DNA of 64,000 nucleotides. Origin: Paenibacillus sp. FSL H8-0079. GTDB lineage: Bacteria; Bacillota; Bacilli; Paenibacillales; Paenibacillaceae. Position 1 is the first letter of the stretch. The number at the start of each line of letters is the position of its first letter. Location of the stretch: NCBI RefSeq assembly GCF_037991315.1, contig NZ_CP150300.1, positions 4,774,001 through 4,838,000 of the forward strand. Direction: 5' to 3'. A model generated the notes under the pieces. The model saw nothing but the letters and a program-made list of their open reading frames with translations. It searched no databases and was not told the origin of the DNA. Both the position numbers and the translations under genes were made by a program. Below, in pieces: positions 18,313 to 27,223 of the stretch.

Positions 18313-19347
18313 TTATTGATTATGTTGTTTGAACAATTCCACGGCTTCATCCAGCAAAGCATCCGTGGAGAATAATGTGTAAGACCACCATTTGTCATGT
18401 GGCACAATGAAGACGTTGCCGTTTTTGACCGCAGGGAGGTTTTTCCACAGGCTCGATTCCTGCATTTTTTCATAAAATTCCGTCGAACCCGGTTGGGTAT
18501 CATTGACCTTAATGATCAAATAATCCGCGGTAAGCTCCGGCAATTTCTCCAGTGACTGCGGCTCCGTGTACACGACGAATCCATCGCTTTTATCAACCTC
18601 TTCCTGAACCCATGGCATGCGCTTTAATCCAAGCAGATCGTGCAATACGAACCCCATGTTTCGGGTGCCTGCGACTTGGAATGAATCCTTGAAGATTTCT
18701 ACAGCCGCTACTGTCTCGTCTGCTCCAACAAGATTGCTCATTTCAGCTTTGCGTTCTAATACTTTGGTTTCATGTTTCGTGATCCATTCTTCTGCTTCCG
18801 CTTTTTTACCCACGATATCGCCAATATATCTCAGTTGATCGTATAGATTGTCTTCCCATGGATAGATAACCGTCGGAGCGATTTTCTCCAGTTGCTCGAT
18901 TATATCCGCTTCGACAAAGGAAGAAGCGATAATTAGATCAGGCTGAAGTGATGCCACTGCTTCCATATTAGGTGGATAGTCTCCGGCGATTTCAACTTCG
19001 CTGGCAGCATTTTTCAGATAATAATCCTGTTCGATTTCATATTGAAGTCCGCCTACAGGCGTAATGCCCAGAGCCAATAGTTGTGTTGTTGCACTAATAG
19101 AAAAAATGCGCTGCGGTGTCACGGGAATCTCTTTTGTTCCAGTAGGATCCGTGAAAGATTTCGTTTGTGAAGCGTTGGCGGATGCCGTCTCTTCCTGACT
19201 CGCAGTTCCTTCGCCCGTTGATGGCGAAGCCGTCTGACTTCCGTTGGACGAACCGCTATCGGCCTGTGTGCTACATCCCGCCATAATAAAGACCATCAGT
19301 AATATCATTGCTGCAGACATCATGCTATACGTACCTCTTCGTTTCAT
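18313..19347 (-). CDS. Siderophore-binding ABC transporter lipoprotein
   Basis: A 344-residue substrate-binding lipoprotein. The signal peptide ends in lipobox MAGC (Cys25), followed by a Ser/Thr-rich linker (about 26-65) and a FecB/TroA-like two-lobed domain (about 70-340) joined by a long helix. The typical first strand block (QRIFSISATTQLLALGITPVGG) and the central LQPDLIIAS are present. It captures a ferric siderophore outside the membrane for an ABC importer not encoded in this window. Its ligand-site blocks match those of the AraC fusion encoded downstream, implying the same siderophore. A Fur-like box is at 19382-19396. Confidence 0.9.
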   Translation of the reverse strand: MKRRGTYSMMSAAMILLMVFIMAGCSTQADSGSSNGSQTASPSTGEGTASQEETASANASQTKSFTDPTGTKEIPVTPQRIFSISATTQLLALGITPVGGLQYEIEQDYYLKNAASEVEIAGDYPPNMEAVASLQPDLIIASSFVEADIIEQLEKIAPTVIYPWEDNLYDQLRYIGDIVGKKAEAEEWITKHETKVLERKAEMSNLVGADETVAAVEIFKDSFQVAGTRNMGFVLHDLLGLKRMPWVQEEVDKSDGFVVYTEPQSLEKLPELTADYLIIKVNDTQPGSTEFYEKMQESSLWKNLPAVKNGNVFIVPHDKWWSYTLFSTDALLDEAVELFKQHNQ

Positions 19348-19381
19348 TGAATGAATCTCCTCGCTTTGCAGTATTCAGTAA

Positions 19382-19396
19382 TGAGAATCAATATCA
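19382..19396. promoter_or_regulatory. Fur-box-like operator before the 18313 lipoprotein
   Basis: TGAGAATCAATATCA matches 12 of the 14 specified positions of the 7-1-7 Fur consensus, 35 nt before the ATG. Confidence 0.65.
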
Positions 19397-19640
19397 CTTA
19401 GAATAGAATACCGGACAGTCCTCTACTTTGCACATGGAGAATTCGGCGATTTTCTTTAGATCATTGAGAGGTCATGACATCAAACATTTTTCGTCTTTAT
19501 ACTCCATAGTTATGAGAAGAATCCGGTGCTACCGAGGAAACGTTTTGGAAAGTGACAAAAAGCCACTAATATTATTATATAATAACCTCACCACATAAAA
19601 GGCTGGCTTCAACAGCTCATGGAAGGAAGACAACTCTCTA

Positions 19641-21602
19641 TTGAAAGCAACCTTGAATGTACAAGATCACATACTCATCTGGAATTGTGCATCGCTCAAA
19701 ATCATGGATGTACGACATATTGTCATACAATCCGACGAGCGCGTACGTCCTTACCTGTTCCCTGCCAGCGCCTTTCTGTACGTAACGCATGGCAGTGCAA
19801 CCGTGATTTTAGACGGAAATGAGCATGCTACCAAACCATTTTATATGCTTCATGGGGGCAAAAACACCCGTCTGGACATCATGCCAACGGACGAATCCTT
19901 TCATTATTACCTAATTTTCTATAAAGCCTCCTTCCCGCTACCTGGCAAGCAGCATACACTTCAACAACCGGATCAACCATTGCCATTCCACCTCCAGTAC
20001 GGTTTTATTCCATACCATCCTGCCATCCTCTACGAAATCGCTGAGCGTATGCTGTGCGAATGGAATAGACCGGGACGCTTGGAGCGGCTCCATACCAAAA
20101 CACTATTCTATCAATTTGTATATGAATTGCTCAGGCAAATGGATCAACAGCAGGTCAGCATTGTTAGACCTAACCTTGCATCTCAGCTTATTCGCTATAT
20201 GCAGGAGCACTACGCCCAGCCGCTGACGCGGGAAACACTCGCGCATACATTCCATTACAGCGTCCCTTATCTGTCCAAGTACTTCCGACGTGAAACTGGC
20301 GCAAGTATAATCGATTACTTAATCGGTATTAGGATGAACAAAGCAGGAACGCTGCTGCAAAAGACCGAGTTATCTCTGCAAGAGGTCGCTGCAAGCGTTG
20401 GATATGGTGATGTATCCTATTTTATAAGAATGTTCAAAAAGCATACGGGAGTCACACCAAAGCAATTCAAGGATGAGTCCGGACAAGTGGCGAGAGGTTC
20501 TTATCGTCCTATTCTTAGGCTTCGATCATCCATTGCTCCGCGTAAACTCCGTCGTTATATTGATATCAGAGATGATAATCATTATCAACATAGCGAAAAA
20601 GGAGATTTACGGATGTATAGAAGCAAACTACCTGTAGGAATTACCCTGCTGTTGTGCCTAACTCTATTGGTTAGCGCATGTTCCAGACCAGCAAACACGA
20701 ATGGAAGCACTGGCAGTACGCAGAGTCCAACTGTAGGTGCAGAGAGTAATATCAGTAACACAACAACCGGCAGCTCGGAGATGGTAACCTATTCTGCGGT
20801 TAACGGTGAAGTACAAATCCCAAAAAAACCTCAAAGGGTCGTAATGGTGGCAGGAGCCTTTACCGGTCATTTGCTAGCGCTGGGCCTTAAGCCTGTTGGA
20901 ACTGGTGATGAGTCCTTTAACAGTTATACAGAAGGAAAGCTGGATGACGTTGTCAACATCGGTAACGATGTACCCTACGAGAAAATCATGGAGTTGCAGC
21001 CGGATTTAATTGTCGTTTGGAATGACCCTGAAACGATCGAAAAGCTGTCCAAAATTGCGCCGACCGTCTCTGTTGAATATGGAGTACCTCTGCGGGAGCA
21101 ATTGATGGATTTTGGCAAGATGACTGGTAGAGAAGAGCAAGCGAAGGCCTGGATCGCAGAGTGGGATGCTAAAATCGCTGAATATAAACCACTCGTGGAG
21201 CAAGCGGTAGGTGATCGCACGGTTTCGATTTTTGATACGGGAAGTGCCAAAGAATTTTATGCCTACGGGAGCTTTGGTAGAGGTGGAGATATTATTTATG
21301 GCGAGTTTGGCCTGAAGGCACCGCCGATCATTCAGAAGGAAGCCATCGATAGCGGCAAAGGTTGGGCCAAGTTATCACTTGAATTGTTACCACAATATGC
21401 AGGAGATTATATCTTTATTAGTGGATGGACAGGTGATGAGAGTCGGGATTCCGTTTTTGAAGGTCCGATCTGGGATAACCTCCCTGCTGTCCAGAATAAT
21501 CACGTTTATCGCGAGAACAGCCGTGGCTTCGTGTTTAGTGACCCGATTTCGTTGGAAGCCCAACTTAAATTTGTCGTAGACAGCCTAACCACAACAGAGT
21601 GA
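19641..21602 (+). CDS. AraC regulator continuous in frame with a siderophore-binding lipoprotein
   Basis: A single 653-codon frame. Residues about 20-110 are a cupin-like domain, 180-278 an AraC DNA-binding domain (ETLAHTFHYSVPYLSKYFRR; LQEVAASVGYGDVSYFIRMF), 285-324 a basic linker, 325-347 a full lipoprotein signal peptide with lipobox VSAC (Cys347), and 375-653 a FecB-like binding domain. If translated throughout, the AraC part would be cytosolic and the binding domain outside, joined by one membrane helix. A perfect Fur box, a binding site and an ATG lie inside (see the nested CDS). The start used is TTG 19641 behind GGAAGGA; a TTG at 19653 is the alternative. No stop codon or frameshift separates the halves. 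A paralogue at 26228-28180 has the same layout. Confidence 0.8.
   Translation: MKATLNVQDHILIWNCASLKIMDVRHIVIQSDERVRPYLFPASAFLYVTHGSATVILDGNEHATKPFYMLHGGKNTRLDIMPTDESFHYYLIFYKASFPLPGKQHTLQQPDQPLPFHLQYGFIPYHPAILYEIAERMLCEWNRPGRLERLHTKTLFYQFVYELLRQMDQQQVSIVRPNLASQLIRYMQEHYAQPLTRETLAHTFHYSVPYLSKYFRRETGASIIDYLIGIRMNKAGTLLQKTELSLQEVAASVGYGDVSYFIRMFKKHTGVTPKQFKDESGQVARGSYRPILRLRSSIAPRKLRRYIDIRDDNHYQHSEKGDLRMYRSKLPVGITLLLCLTLLVSACSRPANTNGSTGSTQSPTVGAESNISNTTTGSSEMVTYSAVNGEVQIPKKPQRVVMVAGAFTGHLLALGLKPVGTGDESFNSYTEGKLDDVVNIGNDVPYEKIMELQPDLIVVWNDPETIEKLSKIAPTVSVEYGVPLREQLMDFGKMTGREEQAKAWIAEWDAKIAEYKPLVEQAVGDRTVSIFDTGSAKEFYAYGSFGRGGDIIYGEFGLKAPPIIQKEAIDSGKGWAKLSLELLPQYAGDYIFISGWTGDESRDSVFEGPIWDNLPAVQNNHVYRENSRGFVFSDPISLEAQLKFVVDSLTTTE
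20573..20587. promoter_or_regulatory. Perfect Fur box inside the AraC/lipoprotein frame
   Basis: TGATAATCATTATCA is a full 7-1-7 Fur box, translated as part of DDNHYQH in the long frame. It ends 25 nt before the internal ATG of the lipoprotein, where an operator for an internal promoter would be expected. Confidence 0.8.
20613..21602 (+). CDS. Nested siderophore-binding lipoprotein from an internal start
   Basis: Same frame as the 19641 gene, from Met325 onward: 329 residues. AAAAAGGAG lies 8 nt before this ATG, a stronger site than that of the long frame. Directly at the new N-terminus are MYRSK, a hydrophobic stretch and lipobox VSAC with Cys23 in this numbering, which is exactly how a free substrate-binding lipoprotein should begin. 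A perfect Fur box lies 25 nt upstream. It would deliver ferric siderophore to an ABC importer encoded elsewhere. Whether it is made alone, as part of the long protein, or both cannot be decided from sequence. Confidence 0.65.
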   Translation: MYRSKLPVGITLLLCLTLLVSACSRPANTNGSTGSTQSPTVGAESNISNTTTGSSEMVTYSAVNGEVQIPKKPQRVVMVAGAFTGHLLALGLKPVGTGDESFNSYTEGKLDDVVNIGNDVPYEKIMELQPDLIVVWNDPETIEKLSKIAPTVSVEYGVPLREQLMDFGKMTGREEQAKAWIAEWDAKIAEYKPLVEQAVGDRTVSIFDTGSAKEFYAYGSFGRGGDIIYGEFGLKAPPIIQKEAIDSGKGWAKLSLELLPQYAGDYIFISGWTGDESRDSVFEGPIWDNLPAVQNNHVYRENSRGFVFSDPISLEAQLKFVVDSLTTTE

Positions 21603-21628
21603 AATTCAGTAAACCACGTTATGTACGA

Positions 21629-21653
21629 GGCGAGGAGCAATCCTCGCCTTTTT
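21629..21653 (+). terminator. Strong terminator after the AraC/lipoprotein gene
   Basis: GGCGAGGA/TCCTCGCC is a perfect 8-bp stem with loop GCAA and a TTTTT tail. Confidence 0.85.
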
Positions 21654-21681
21654 ATGCTCTACTAGTTGTGCTCACAAATAA

Positions 21682-21718
21682 ACAGGGACCTCTCACCATG
21701 ATCGCAAGGGGTCCCTGT
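21682..21718 (-). terminator. Terminator for the collagen-like protein gene
   Basis: ACAGGGACC and GGTCCCTGT form a 9-bp stem with a loop of about 19 nt, directly downstream of the 21748 gene on the minus strand. Confidence 0.6.
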
Positions 21719-21747
21719 CTATGAACTTGTTATATAGCTAATTTCCG

Positions 21748-23307
<1,560 letters not shown>

Positions 23308-23341
23308 CGCTACATCTCCTCTTTTGGGTATATCTTATCTG

Positions 23342-23701
23342 TTAGATGTCATTAACTGTTTTTTCGTGGGCTACCACCCGGTGTGCATCAACCAATTGTC
23401 CAGACGCCTGTTTGCCCCACACTGAAATTCCTACTTCCTCCACACCTTCCACATCTGTTCCAAAAACAAACTCAAAAGCATCTAAATCTGCAAAATAATT
23501 TCTGGTCACTGCTTCGTTAGGTGCCATACTGATCACTTCACTTACGTACAGCGTTCTTGTTGTGCTTAGCACATAACCCTGAACGGATACAGTTACCGAG
23601 TCCACAACAGCCCGACTTACCAATCTGATCGTTACCTGTTGTGTCGGTCTAACCCCGGAAACCGGATTATTTTCTATCGGCCCAGTTGATAAAATAGCCA
23701 T
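23342..23701 (-). CDS. Stand-alone head domain related to the collagen-like protein N-terminus
   Basis: A 119-residue protein that aligns along its whole length with residues 1-120 of the collagen-like protein: [18 protein letters not shown] versus [18 protein letters not shown], and a shared C-terminal block with SVWGK, then a variable stretch, then AHR. The ATG at 23701 is preferred because it matches the paralogue's start and has AAGGTGG about 10 nt upstream; an ATG 9 nt earlier is too close to that site. I infer a spore-surface role from the neighbour. The domain family is not one I can name. Confidence 0.75.
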   Translation of the reverse strand: MAILSTGPIENNPVSGVRPTQQVTIRLVSRAVVDSVTVSVQGYVLSTTRTLYVSEVISMAPNEAVTRNYFADLDAFEFVFGTDVEGVEEVGISVWGKQASGQLVDAHRVVAHEKTVNDI

Positions 23702-24159
23702 TTTCCCCATCCCACCTTTTTAAGAACCTCATACTCTAGCAGTATTTGGCATAAGCTCACCTGATAGTAATATTCAATCACTCAACCAACGGTGTGGACA
23801 AAACACAGGGGGCAATCCACCATTATCAATAAACAACAACTGTCTAAGCCCCAGGCTTTAGCTAACAAAAGCGGGAATATGTATAACAAGGAGAAGAATT
23901 TATGCTACCGGAAGATAAACAGAAATAAGAGAGTATATTTTTATAACTACTAGCATCAATTCCCGAAAAAAACAAACGACCGTTCCCCCTTTAAATTACA
24001 GGGAAACGGCCGCAGCTTAAGACGTCTTTTTTCGTATTTACTTGATGAGATTAGGACTACGTATATTAAAACCTAAAAGCAGGTGTTTCCTCCGCCTGAA
24101 CACCAATATCATCAACATCCAGAGCCTGAAAATAAAATAATAGCGGGGCGATTCATTTC
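23702..24159. other. Intergenic region with the terminator of the DapA-family gene
   Basis: About 460 bp without a supportable gene. The right part carries a terminator at 23967-24014 for the 24160 gene. The left part should contain the promoter of the spore-surface genes, but I could not find a convincing sigma-K-type -35/-10 pair. An eight-codon frame at 23902-23928 with a good binding site is noted but not called. Confidence 0.5.
23967..24014 (-). terminator. Terminator for the DapA-family gene
   Basis: Read on the minus strand, GGCCGTTTCCC pairs with GGGGAACGGTC across a short AT loop and is followed by TTTGTTTTTTT. Confidence 0.75.
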
Positions 24160-25104
24160 CTATCTAAAAGACTCATCCTTCGTAATCAAAGATTGCCGGA
24201 ATAGCTGGCTTAGCTCCAGGAACTGATCTACCTCCAAACGGTGTACTGGTTTGAGCTCTTCGCTACTTCTGGCTCTGGAATGAAGCGTAAGCTTCAGCCC
24301 TTCTTGTTGCAGCAAATATTTCGCGTTGACCGGATAATGACGTCCCTCAAACAGATGAAGGGGCCCCAGCAATGTCTGTAATCGTTCGGCTCTTGTTTGA
24401 TCCTGCTGCCAATTTTCGATGATCCATACGTACAGATCCGGATGGAAGTTGGTTAGAATGCCACTGTAACCATGCGCGCCTGCTTGTAGCGATCCTAGAT
24501 ACGAAGTGCCGTTGGCATTATAAATTTTGAGCGGTGTCCCTTGAACGGCTGCGACCTTCTGACGGATCTGTTCCAGATCACAGCTTGTTTCCTTGAGAAA
24601 GAAAAAACGTCCGCTATCTGCGCACCACTTCAGCAATTCTGGAGACAACAAGCGATGGTATGGAATTGGACATTCGTACAGACCCAGCTTCACATCTGGC
24701 AACCGTTCCATGATGGTGCTCAGATTGCGTTTCCACACCGCATCGTCATCATCTGGACCCGCTATACGGCTTGTCACAAGAATGACAGCATCAACACCTG
24801 TCTGCGCAATTGCCGTTAACTCCGTGATTTGTTCCTCCAAATTATCCGAATTATGGCCTGAAGCAACGACCGGCACTCTCCCTTTTGTTTTCTCTACTAC
24901 GAATTTGGCCAAGTCTACTCTCTCTTGCAGCGATAGATGGAGCATTTCACTAGAAAGACAAACCGCGAATAGACCATGCACGCCTTTCCCCATATACCAC
25001 TCGATTAATTCTTCTAATGCCGTATAGTCAATCTCATTGTCCTCCGTGAACGGAGTGAGCATAACTGGCCACACGCCGTCCGGGAATAAAGTATCGTTCA
25101 ACAT
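24160..25104 (-). CDS. Dihydrodipicolinate synthase / N-acetylneuraminate lyase family aldolase
   Basis: A 314-residue class I aldolase of the DapA/NanA TIM-barrel family. The Schiff-base lysine is Lys171 in FFFLKETS and the partner tyrosine Tyr143 in LGLYECP. The usual GTTGE loop that binds the pyruvate carboxylate reads AVCLSSEM here. It is therefore unlikely to be the housekeeping DapA and may use another 2-keto acid. It is divergent from an AraC regulator (25282-26112), which probably controls it in response to a sugar or sugar-acid. No other catabolic gene adjoins it. Confidence 0.85.
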   Translation of the reverse strand: MLNDTLFPDGVWPVMLTPFTEDNEIDYTALEELIEWYMGKGVHGLFAVCLSSEMLHLSLQERVDLAKFVVEKTKGRVPVVASGHNSDNLEEQITELTAIAQTGVDAVILVTSRIAGPDDDDAVWKRNLSTIMERLPDVKLGLYECPIPYHRLLSPELLKWCADSGRFFFLKETSCDLEQIRQKVAAVQGTPLKIYNANGTSYLGSLQAGAHGYSGILTNFHPDLYVWIIENWQQDQTRAERLQTLLGPLHLFEGRHYPVNAKYLLQQEGLKLTLHSRARSSEELKPVHRLEVDQFLELSQLFRQSLITKDESFR

Positions 25105-25281
25105 ACTGCCTCCTCGCTGACGCCAATTCCATTCTCAGAGTTGGCGACCTCCTGATATAATAAGGTAATACCTATCCCTATTATAAAATTGTAAACGCTA
25201 TTATCGAATGACATAATAACGCCATTTCATGACATCATGTCGCCATGCGTGTCGTGCTGGAGAGAGTGTGGGTGAATCGAA

Positions 25282-26112
25282 ATGGACATCGTTCAATATC
25301 AATTCTCGAATTTTTCCAAAATCCATAACGTCGATCTGAAATTGTACTATTGCGGCACAGAGCAGTGCTTGTCTGGACATGAGGTCGGCCCTATGGTGCG
25401 TGATTATTACAAAATCCATTATATCCATAGCGGTAAGGGGCGTTTTCATACGGGAGGCCGAACGTACACGCTGGGCAAAGGGCAAGGGTTCCTGATCAGT
25501 CCGGAGAAACTGGCGCATTACCAGGCCGATGATGAAGCTCCATGGACATACTCCTGGATCGCATTCAACGGCATGCAGGTGGAACGCTATCTCAAGCGAT
25601 CATCCTTATCCAACGAACAGCCCGTATTTTCGTCCAAGCGGGACGAGTATATTCAATCCTGCTTTTTGGAGATGTTCAAAGCAACGGAGCATAACCTGAC
25701 AGACGAACTTCGGCTATTGGGCGCCCTCTATTCCTTCTTGTCCGTCATATTGGACCCAGCTTCCATGCCCGTTACCTCACCGGGTGCACGAGGTCAATAT
25801 GTAGAACAAGCCATTGCATTCATCGAGCATAACTATGCAACGGATCTGAGTGTCGAACAACTGGCTGCACGTTTGAAGATCAATCGTAAATATCTGTCCA
25901 AAATATTCAAGAATGCAACCGGATTCACACCTCAACAATATATGATTCAATACCGGATGAATCGAGCCAGCGAGCTTATTCAGAAGTCTTCCCTTTCGAT
26001 GAATGAGATCGCATGCAGCGTCGGATACAAAGACCCCTTTCAGTTCTCTCGTATGTTCAAAAAAGTAATGGGCGCAGCTCCACGAGACTATCGCAACGAA
26101 AAGAAGGAGTAG
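25282..26112 (+). CDS. AraC family transcriptional regulator (cupin plus HTH)
   Basis: A 276-residue regulator with an N-terminal cupin sugar-binding domain (about 15-120: YKIHYIHSGKGRFHTGG) and a C-terminal AraC DNA-binding domain (about 175-275) with two helix-turn-helix motifs (VEQLAARLKINRKYLSKIFK; MNEIACSVGYKDPFQFSRMFK). Unlike the other AraC proteins in this window it has no siderophore-binding domain. It is divergent from the DapA-family aldolase with about 177 bp between starts, and likely regulates it. Confidence 0.9.
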   Translation: MDIVQYQFSNFSKIHNVDLKLYYCGTEQCLSGHEVGPMVRDYYKIHYIHSGKGRFHTGGRTYTLGKGQGFLISPEKLAHYQADDEAPWTYSWIAFNGMQVERYLKRSSLSNEQPVFSSKRDEYIQSCFLEMFKATEHNLTDELRLLGALYSFLSVILDPASMPVTSPGARGQYVEQAIAFIEHNYATDLSVEQLAARLKINRKYLSKIFKNATGFTPQQYMIQYRMNRASELIQKSSLSMNEIACSVGYKDPFQFSRMFKKVMGAAPRDYRNEKKE

Positions 26113-26154
26113 CCTGTCCGAATTGGTCCGTACGATTCTCCCCACCGCAACTCG

Positions 26155-26186
26155 AAAAGCCCGCACCATATGGCGCGGGCTTTTTT
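26155..26186. terminator. Bidirectional terminator
   Basis: AAAAGCCCGC and GCGGGCTTTTTT form a strong stem between two convergent genes. Confidence 0.85.
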
Positions 26187-26227
26187 CGCATATGTTCATT
26201 CACATCAAACTTTTACGATGCTGTGCT

Positions 26228-27223
26228 TTATTCAGCAATCATCTTAGGAAACTCATCCAGCAGCATGTCGCTCGTCAGCATATCTTCATAATTCCATTTG
26301 GACTCGATGAAAGTGACTTTTCCGCTTTGCACAGCGGGGAGTTTTTTCCAAAGTGGCGTTTCCAGCAGTTCCTTAAAGGATGATTCGGCTTCATCATTCT
26401 CAGGGTACAATACGAACAGATGGTCACCTACAAGCATCTCATGCATCAGCTCAGGCGAGATCTCAATGAACGGGGAGCCTGCGGCTGGCTCAATGCCTTT
26501 CACCTTCTCAGACATCTGGTAGCCTTGCGGCTGGTACAACAGTTCAGGCACGCCGCCTGTTTTCATCAGATACATCGTCCGATCCCAATAATACATCAGC
26601 ACCACAGCCGTTTCGCCTTCAGCGACTTGACCTTGATCCCGTACCTCGCTCCACATCTTCTCTGCCTTGACATTATAATCAGCCAGCAATTGCTTGGCCT
26701 CATCCTGTCTGCCTACAATCTCCCCGATCACCGGAAGACGTTCGTTCAATGGTAAATTCTGATCAAAGACAACGGTCGGTGATATTTTGGATATTTCATC
26801 ATACTGCTTATCCAGTACATAACCCAGCATGGTCAGATCTGGTTCCAGGGACAGGATTTTCTCAAAACTCGTGGGAAAACCGATATCCTCTGCGGGCGTG
26901 ATCTCTTTATCCTCATATGCCGAATTGGTAATAAATCTACGGTCAACCCCAACAGGCTGTACACCCAGCGCAAGCAGATCTCCAATCGAATTGCCCTGAA
27001 GCACAACACGTTGCGGCTTCTCCGGTATACTGACTTCATGTCCCTGATTGTCCGTGTATAGCCTTTCGGAAGGCGTTGTGCTGGCCTGTTGACTCGTTTG
27101 CGTTTCTACAGTTGATGTAGATGTTGTGCTTGTATTCCCCCCGGCAGGTGCACAAGCGCTGACCATAATGGTCAGGCATAACAGCATGACAGCCCCCAAT
27201 GATACTTTAGTATTTCTGTACAT
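26228..27223 (-). CDS. Nested siderophore-binding lipoprotein from an internal start
   Basis: The 331-residue C-terminal part of the 28180 gene, starting at an internal ATG. It opens with MYRNTK, a hydrophobic stretch LGAVMLLCLTIMV and lipobox VSAC, then a Thr/Ser-rich linker and a FecB-like binding domain (RVVLQGNSIGDLLALGVQPVG; LSLEPDLTMLG). GGAGAGG lies 12 nt or a little more before the ATG, weaker than in the 20613 copy. A perfect Fur box lies 25 nt upstream. It probably serves as the receptor subunit for a siderophore ABC importer if translated separately. Confidence 0.6.
   Translation of the reverse strand: MYRNTKVSLGAVMLLCLTIMVSACAPAGGNTSTTSTSTVETQTSQQASTTPSERLYTDNQGHEVSIPEKPQRVVLQGNSIGDLLALGVQPVGVDRRFITNSAYEDKEITPAEDIGFPTSFEKILSLEPDLTMLGYVLDKQYDEISKISPTVVFDQNLPLNERLPVIGEIVGRQDEAKQLLADYNVKAEKMWSEVRDQGQVAEGETAVVLMYYWDRTMYLMKTGGVPELLYQPQGYQMSEKVKGIEPAAGSPFIEISPELMHEMLVGDHLFVLYPENDEAESSFKELLETPLWKKLPAVQSGKVTFIESKWNYEDMLTSDMLLDEFPKMIAE

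Noticed and set aside
19641..21602. Treating the AraC/lipoprotein frame as an assembly error joining two genes
   Set aside because: A second, diverged copy at 26228-28180 has the same in-frame junction, so two independent identical errors would be required. It should still be confirmed by sequencing.
23902..23928. Eight-codon frame with AAGGAG and good spacing
   Set aside because: It is too short to support as a gene and no downstream gene lies on that strand nearby for it to act as a leader peptide.
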